Origin: Aggregatibacter segnis
GTDB taxonomy: Bacteria; Pseudomonadota; Gammaproteobacteria; Enterobacterales; Pasteurellaceae
Assembly (NCBI RefSeq): GCF_003130075.1
Contig: NZ_NRCW01000008.1
Coordinates: forward strand, 1 to 64,000
Length of the DNA stretch: 64,000 bases
Reading direction: 5' to 3'
Shown: positions 58,751 through 64,000 of the stretch, in pieces
Position numbering within the stretch: position 1 is the first letter of the stretch
Layout: every line of letters starts with the position of its first letter
Program-made: the position numbers and the translations under genes
Notes under the pieces: model-generated
What the model was told of the DNA's origin: nothing
The model's database searches: none
Seen by the model: only the letters and a program-made list of their open reading frames with translations

Positions 58751-59113
58751 TTACTGCCAAGGCTTAGCATCAGGTTTGCTGTGTTTTTTTCGCCATTGGA
58801 TACATATTGACCTATTCCACATTGTTTTTTCTTCACAGATTGGTCCGCCTTTTAAATACCAGCCTTTTTTCTCTAAACAAAGATTCACCTCCGGATCATC
58901 ACTTTCACCGGTAACAAAATCCATACCACAATCCGACATATCTTTTTTTCTTCTATCAAGAAATTTAGTTAAAACATTAGGATCTGAGTCAGGGAATAAT
59001 GCGTCCGCATTATGCAAACGCCAATGATCATGTGGTGGAAGTGGTTGAAACCATCCACTACAGCTTGTAAGCAATAAGATTAAGGGTATTAAGAATAAAA
59101 ATCTTATTTTCAT
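58751..59113 (-). CDS. Lipoprotein 1, candidate immunity protein of the adjacent exoprotein
   Basis: A 120-residue lipoprotein with lipobox LTSC (Cys18). Trp- and Pro-rich mature start, then MSDCGMDF and LCLEKKGWYLKGGPICEE. It begins two bases after the exoprotein stop and is followed by a strong terminator, so the two genes form one operon. That is the order and spacing of toxin and immunity genes in contact-dependent inhibition loci. The exoprotein tip looks like an alpha/beta hydrolase. Lipid-anchored periplasmic immunity proteins are known for secreted phospholipases of type VI systems. The role is an inference. Confidence 0.65.
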   Translation of the reverse strand: MKIRFLFLIPLILLLTSCSGWFQPLPPHDHWRLHNADALFPDSDPNVLTKFLDRRKKDMSDCGMDFVTGESDDPEVNLCLEKKGWYLKGGPICEEKTMWNRSICIQWRKKHSKPDAKPWQ

Positions 59114-59114
59114 T

Positions 59115-62100
59115 TTATTTCTCCTTCGCTTTATTTAATTCAAAAATAGTTCTTTCATTACCCATTTTAAGATCTCCCTCAGTTCTATATCCATCAGTAA
59201 TACATTGTCGTTGTCCTAAGCCATGGCAATTATGTACGGATAAACGTTCATCACTAAACATATCTGCTGTTCGCTGTAACCAGCTTTTATTCAGATTATT
59301 TTCAGATGTTGTTGCAGGGTTTCCTCCCAATAAAATCGGCATACTACCTACTGGGTCACTAGCATGATTCTCAATCCGAATTGAACCATCTGAAGTGGTT
59401 CTTTCCTTACCCGTTTGCAATTGACTTAAATAACCATTCGCTCTTGTTACATCTGCTGCAGGACCAACCATTTTAATTGTCGTACCTGAAAGTAGCTTTT
59501 TATCTCGGTTATCTTCTGTATTTAGCGCTTTTAATGCATTACTTAATGTTAATGTGCCACGACTATGGGAACCTAGGTATAAATCATCTTTACCATACTG
59601 CTTCATGATATTCATCGCTTGTAAACTTGAATTATCCATACCTAATAGCTTTCCAAAAGAAGTTTCAAACATTTTCTCATAACCCGCCACTAAGAGCTCT
59701 GACAAACCATTTTTCGCTTCAGGATGGTGAACAAAATAAACATCTTTATATACCTTTTGATTTATATTGCCTGTTTTATCATCCCTGCCCGCAATATAGT
59801 TTTGTACCGCAAATTTTGCGGCAGAATTACGATCATTAAAGATGCCATTGAACGCAACGACATATTTACTCTCTGTTTTCCCTGTTTTTGGATCAGTATA
59901 AGTAACTTTTTGTAATTGATTACGCTCTTGATCTGATAACTCATGCAATTGATAAATATTACGTCCTTTATCCAATTGTTCTTGAAGATAGTCTTTTCGA
60001 CTTACTCCCTTAGCATCCGCTTCTTCATTTATTTTCTTCAGAATTTCTGGATCCTCTATAGGTTTTCCTTTTTCATCCACTTTATGAGTAAACATCCGAT
60101 GTTCTGCGATAAACATTGTTCGATAAGCCTCATCCGTAACACCACCAACATTCTTCGCAAACGCTTGAATCGTTGCAACATCCTGCTCAACCTCTTTCTG
60201 CATTTGTGAATAATCTATTTTTTCAAGTTTATTCGTTTCTTGCTTGGTTGATTTTTTAATACTTTCAATATTTTCTTTGCCTTTTTGACTACCAATATTG
60301 AAGTTTCCCTCGCTTATCACTGCATAAGTCGTACTTTGACGGTTTTCTTTTTGGCTACTATTACTGGCTAAATTTGCTAAACCCATTTTAGCAGCGGCAT
60401 ATAAATCCGAACTATGTATATCATCTTTATCTAAGCCAAATTTTACCGGTGATTGATTAGCCTGATTTGGATTGGCTTGGTCAAAAGTTTCATTACTTCG
60501 ACCTTCACGATAAATTTTATTAAGCTCTTTATCCTCATTTGAAGTTTGGTCGCGATTTACGGAAAATCCTCCCATTAATCCCATAGCAGATGATTTCGCA
60601 TGAGAATAATTTTGAATATTTGAATATTCAAAGTCTTGTGCTGTTAATTGGTTCTTTTCTTTTGACGCTTGTGAAAGAATTGCACCACCAATAGATGACA
60701 CTTTATTTTTTACATTCACATCATAGCCATCATCACCTGCATAGATGCCCGCCTGTTCATTCACACTCGCATGATCAGCATTGATTTTCGATTTATTGAA
60801 ACCGCCACCCGCAGCGAAACCGTAACCAACCGTCACACTGCCACTGATATTCGTCTGTTTGCCATCATAACTGGATTTATCTTGCAAACTTTTGATATTC
60901 AAGTTTTCGGCATTGACTTCAACGCGTTTACCTTTTACTTGGCTCCCAATAAGGTTTGTATCACCACCGCTTTGTATTGTGGTTTGGCTGTTGGCGTCAC
61001 CCACGTGGCTTGCCACATAAGTGGTTTCATCGCTATTACCATAGCCTTTACCTCGGTTTCCACCCACGGTAATTCCGGCGGCTACGCCATTACCAAATTT
61101 CACAGCGACTCCTACGTTAAAGCCGCTTGATTTATTGGTGCTGCGCTCTTTGTGCGTTTGTTCAGTAGCCGTGATGTTGATGTCATTGTCAGCTCCCAAG
61201 ACGGTCCCTTGTTTACCGGACACGTCCGAACCGTTAATGGTGATGTTGGATGCTTTGCCTGCCCCTGTGGCAACAATATTCACTTTGCCTCCGGCATTCA
61301 CTTGAGATTTGGCCGCGGTTTTTCCTTCAGTATGCGTGCGTGATTCGCTCTTTTGTTGGCCGTAAGTGATTTGTACCCCCACGACGGAATCCATATTTCC
61401 ATTTTCCATCGCCTCTTGCATCGCTTTTCCTGCCTGTCCCACCGCTTGTCCGGCTCGATAGGCATCCATCGCCGAGTTCGCCGCCGCCATGGCATTGACG
61501 CGGTCATTTTTGCTTTGACCGACGCGCTCAACGGATTTCACCGTCCCTTGCACGGCTTGTAATGCCGATAAAATAGGGGAGGTAATCGCAATCGTTAACC
61601 CTTTTTGTTCGAAGGTTTGTTTCATATTGCTTTCATATTTGTCATCCGCTGCTTTTATAGTGGCTTGTTGGGCGAGAATACCTACATCACCTTTGGCGCT
61701 ACTGACCGCACTTGCGGTTTGAGTGTAGCGGTTTTCAGCAATTAATCGGGTCTCGTGATTGAGGCTACCGACTTGGCTGCCTGAAGCGTAAAATCTGGTT
61801 TGGTCGGTTTCCAGAGTTTGTTTTTGGCTACCAAAGGTGACACCAATGCCACCGCCAAGCATGCCTGATTTTTTCTTGCTGTAAAAATCTTCTGAATATG
61901 CGCGGTTCTCTGCTTCTCTAATATCAATGTTTTTTCCTTGTGCGGTGAACCCATTTTCTGCCACAAGGTTGCTTCCTTGCACTTTAATATTGCCATTATT
62001 GGATTGAAGGTGAATTTTATCAGCATCGATCATGGAAGCTTCAGCAAGGTCATAATCATGACGGTGTTTGGCGGTGATCGTTTTTTTGCTAAACAAACCG

Positions 62101-64000
62101 CGATCAGTTGTTTTGATTGCACTATTTAAGTGTTCTTTCACCCGCCCTTCGTGAATATCGATATTGCCTTGTGCTGCAATGGTCGTTTCACCGTCAGAAT
62201 GTAGCTGATTTCCTGTGACGGTGATGTTTTGACCGGCAATATACTGTGTGTTTCCTTTGACTTGAATTTGATTACCGATTTGATTTTCTTGATCCAATAA
62301 ATAATAGTTATCCGCATTCATACGGTAATGTTCTTTGTTAATACGACTCACCGTACCCAGCTCTAAATCGCCCTTTGCATAAAATGCAGCATCACCGGCA
62401 ATATTGGCACGGATTCCTTTTACCACAATATTTTCATCGGCATGAACCTGAAGTTTGCCACCCTTGTCGGTGAGATTAAGTTCAGCCGCTTTGCTAATGT
62501 CTTTTTTATAAAAGTCACCGGTATCTTTTGTTTCGGATAACTTGCTTTCAAAGCGAAGATTTTTTGCATGGGCAGCTAGGTTATCTTTTGCTTCAAAGGT
62601 TCCCCCTAGATTTAAAAGCTCATTCTCTGCACTAATAGAAAGGTGATTTGCCTGTAATCGTCCTTCGTTGTTTTTGATATTTTGGGCAGTTATGGAGAGA
62701 GAGCTATTACCTAAAATCGTGCCTGAATTGTCGACCTGGTTCATACCGCGAATGATGACATGATTAGCAGAAATCAGGCTGCCTTCTCCATTAATTTTGC
62801 TGTTTCTGCGAGAAAGATAAACTTTCGGCGCGAGAACATTGATTTTCTCACCGTTAGGTAATTGTGTTTCGCGTTTTTCGAACCAAACTAAATCACTTGT
62901 TAGTTCCTTCATTTGCGCTGCTGTGAGCGCCACGCCCGGGGTTAAATTCCACTTCTTGGCATAATACAGGCCGTTATCCATTAAGGCTTTATATTGTTCA
63001 TAATCAGATGTATAGCCTTCTAAAAAGCGACGCCCTGTGAGTTGATTGATTTGTTCGTTAATGAGACGTTGCTCATAGAATCCATCTCCTAGGCGTTTAA
63101 GCATATTTTGTGGATCAGCACGCAGTGCATGGAACATATAATCGCTACTTAGCCATTGTCGTTTATCGGCGAAACGCGGATCGGTTTCAACAATATAATG
63201 GCTATCGGCATGAGGATTAATTTTGTACAGGCTTTGATTCGGTAAACGTAGCCTGTTTTCAACAGGGCTTATTGCGTTTGCCGGCGTGTGTGCCGCAACG
63301 GAGGTATTGTCACTTTCTTTTCTGACCGCTTCGGGATCGCCAATGTGGTTTTTAACCACATTAAAGTTAAAGTGTTCTGTCGGATGGGCGACTTCATAAT
63401 GCTTATGGTCTGTGTCTTTATGCCCATGGGATTTCTTTAGTCCACGACTACGATAGTGGACCCATTTAAAAACCGAGCCTTTATCAAGACGATCAATGTT
63501 GCCGATCACATCTTCATTAATTAAGGTGGCACCACCCTCTGAAAGGGTTTGATGGGAGAGATTTTGCGTGATCGGTTGTTCACCAAGAATCAGGCTTTTG
63601 CCAATCAGCAGTTTGCTGTATTGGTTTTTGAGATGATCACCGGTTAAAGTAAGATGACCGCTAATCAGTATTTTTCCCGGTGTTTGAACATCAATTTTGG
63701 ATGTTTTGGTTGTTCTGTTATAGCGCCAGCCAATCCAGTCATTTTGATATTGCGTTGGGCGACCATCATAAAATTGAAACCACGCTTCTGAGCGTTTTTT
63801 ATTCCAAGCAAAAATACCGTCTTTATCTACTGTAAAACGCTGACTATCAGTTGTTTTTGCAACTTGATGAAAATATTCGCGAGATTCGTTGATGCCTAAT
63901 TTGAGGTGTAAATCCGTATTGAGTAATGTCGTGGTATTGATTTTTCCATCGCCCATCGCTTCAATGATGCCACTGCCGTTAATGATCTCTTTGGCACGCC
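59115..64000 (-). CDS. Filamentous-haemagglutinin/CdiA-type exoprotein, 3' part, with hydrolase-like tip
   Basis: The minus-strand frame is open to the window edge, so at least 1627 residues are present and the N-terminus is missing. Most of it is the FHA-type beta-helix with repeats such as NKGGNIxxQG-like and IAAQGNIDIHEG, GSxNHETRLIAENRY, and NITATEQTHKE. Then come polar pretoxin segments (YAVISEGNFNIGSQ, EAYRTMFIAEHRMF). The last 200 residues include LGSHSRGTLTLSNAL, NHASDPVGSMPILLGG and SVHNCHGLG. Counting from the Met codon at 63956, these supply Ser1465, Asp1534 and His1575/1578. The order Ser-Asp-His is that of an alpha/beta hydrolase. In the nucleophile elbow the first Gly of GxSxG is Ser. 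Two-partner secretion is expected; the transporter gene is outside the window. Confidence 0.85.
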   Translation of the reverse strand, partial: RAKEIINGSGIIEAMGDGKINTTTLLNTDLHLKLGINESREYFHQVAKTTDSQRFTVDKDGIFAWNKKRSEAWFQFYDGRPTQYQNDWIGWRYNRTTKTSKIDVQTPGKILISGHLTLTGDHLKNQYSKLLIGKSLILGEQPITQNLSHQTLSEGGATLINEDVIGNIDRLDKGSVFKWVHYRSRGLKKSHGHKDTDHKHYEVAHPTEHFNFNVVKNHIGDPEAVRKESDNTSVAAHTPANAISPVENRLRLPNQSLYKINPHADSHYIVETDPRFADKRQWLSSDYMFHALRADPQNMLKRLGDGFYEQRLINEQINQLTGRRFLEGYTSDYEQYKALMDNGLYYAKKWNLTPGVALTAAQMKELTSDLVWFEKRETQLPNGEKINVLAPKVYLSRRNSKINGEGSLISANHVIIRGMNQVDNSGTILGNSSLSITAQNIKNNEGRLQANHLSISAENELLNLGGTFEAKDNLAAHAKNLRFESKLSETKDTGDFYKKDISKAAELNLTDKGGKLQVHADENIVVKGIRANIAGDAAFYAKGDLELGTVSRINKEHYRMNADNYYLLDQENQIGNQIQVKGNTQYIAGQNITVTGNQLHSDGETTIAAQGNIDIHEGRVKEHLNSAIKTTDRGLFSKKTITAKHRHDYDLAEASMIDADKIHLQSNNGNIKVQGSNLVAENGFTAQGKNIDIREAENRAYSEDFYSKKKSGMLGGGIGVTFGSQKQTLETDQTRFYASGSQVGSLNHETRLIAENRYTQTASAVSSAKGDVGILAQQATIKAADDKYESNMKQTFEQKGLTIAITSPILSALQAVQGTVKSVERVGQSKNDRVNAMAAANSAMDAYRAGQAVGQAGKAMQEAMENGNMDSVVGVQITYGQQKSESRTHTEGKTAAKSQVNAGGKVNIVATGAGKASNITINGSDVSGKQGTVLGADNDINITATEQTHKERSTNKSSGFNVGVAVKFGNGVAAGITVGGNRGKGYGNSDETTYVASHVGDANSQTTIQSGGDTNLIGSQVKGKRVEVNAENLNIKSLQDKSSYDGKQTNISGSVTVGYGFAAGGGFNKSKINADHASVNEQAGIYAGDDGYDVNVKNKVSSIGGAILSQASKEKNQLTAQDFEYSNIQNYSHAKSSAMGLMGGFSVNRDQTSNEDKELNKIYREGRSNETFDQANPNQANQSPVKFGLDKDDIHSSDLYAAAKMGLANLASNSSQKENRQSTTYAVISEGNFNIGSQKGKENIESIKKSTKQETNKLEKIDYSQMQKEVEQDVATIQAFAKNVGGVTDEAYRTMFIAEHRMFTHKVDEKGKPIEDPEILKKINEEADAKGVSRKDYLQEQLDKGRNIYQLHELSDQERNQLQKVTYTDPKTGKTESKYVVAFNGIFNDRNSAAKFAVQNYIAGRDDKTGNINQKVYKDVYFVHHPEAKNGLSELLVAGYEKMFETSFGKLLGMDNSSLQAMNIMKQYGKDDLYLGSHSRGTLTLSNALKALNTEDNRDKKLLSGTTIKMVGPAADVTRANGYLSQLQTGKERTTSDGSIRIENHASDPVGSMPILLGGNPATTSENNLNKSWLQRTADMFSDERLSVHNCHGLGQRQCITDGYRTEGDLKMGNERTIFELNKAKEK

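Overview
The window is a stretch of Pasteurellaceae chromosome. The 9-bp Haemophilus-type DNA uptake signal (AAGTGCGGT / ACCGCACTT) occurs throughout. It is found inside genes and as inverted pairs that form the stems of many transcription terminators. Gene order and protein sequences match Haemophilus/Aggregatibacter relatives. A complete hemB argues against Haemophilus influenzae, which cannot make haem from early precursors. An Aggregatibacter species or a relative of H. parainfluenzae fits best. This is an inference; the sequence does not name the species.

Layout, left to right. Positions 1-118 hold the end of a 5S rRNA and its terminator. Positions 250-13110 are housekeeping: mutS-srmB, trmN6, pnuC, rapA-rluA, luxS-purT, yqaB/yqaA and a small PRD-like protein. 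A candidate MicA-like small RNA lies divergent from luxS. Positions 13180-13498 hold three tRNA genes (two Arg-ACG, one Ser-GCT). Then come rep with a small lipoprotein, an outer-membrane barrel protein with a strong promoter covered by a palindrome, polA, a cupin, and a qorB/HxlR-regulator divergent pair. From 21528 to 31639 the two glycyl-tRNA synthetase genes, glyQ and glyS, are split by about 7 kb. That interval carries a nitrobindin-like protein, a glutaredoxin-like protein, a large Hap-type S6 autotransporter, a histidine acid phosphatase, a decayed nuclease fragment and an AT-rich two-helix membrane protein.

Positions 31748-37395 hold tatABC-hemB, the heat-shock set yrfG-hslR-hslO, and nudE. 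Positions 37519-46608 hold an OPT-family transporter, cysQ, and the oxidative pentose-phosphate genes zwf, pgl and gnd. Between pgl and gnd sit three accessory genes embedded in palindromic repeats. Positions 46684-57116 hold a DUF4298 protein, a TonB-dependent haem/haemoglobin-type receptor that has lost its 5' end, aphA, hslVU with a heat-shock-type promoter, mlaA, yfbU, gpmA, a phosphohexomutase and a yedI-type membrane protein.

The right end (57319-64000, minus strand) is the most unusual part. It holds the 3' portion of a very large filamentous-haemagglutinin/CdiA-type exoprotein. Its C-terminal tip carries what looks like an alpha/beta-hydrolase Ser-Asp-His triad. A small lipoprotein gene follows directly. 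Beyond it lie two more lipoprotein genes with the same Cys / Cys-x-x-Lys-Gly-aromatic pattern, plus the beheaded start of another. The two further intact ones sit directly behind short toxin-tail-like coding remnants, joined to GC-rich palindromic elements at the break points. I read this as a lipase-type contact-dependent toxin with a lipoprotein immunity protein, followed by an array of orphan immunity genes left by earlier toxin tips. Members of the same palindrome family also occur between pgl and gnd.
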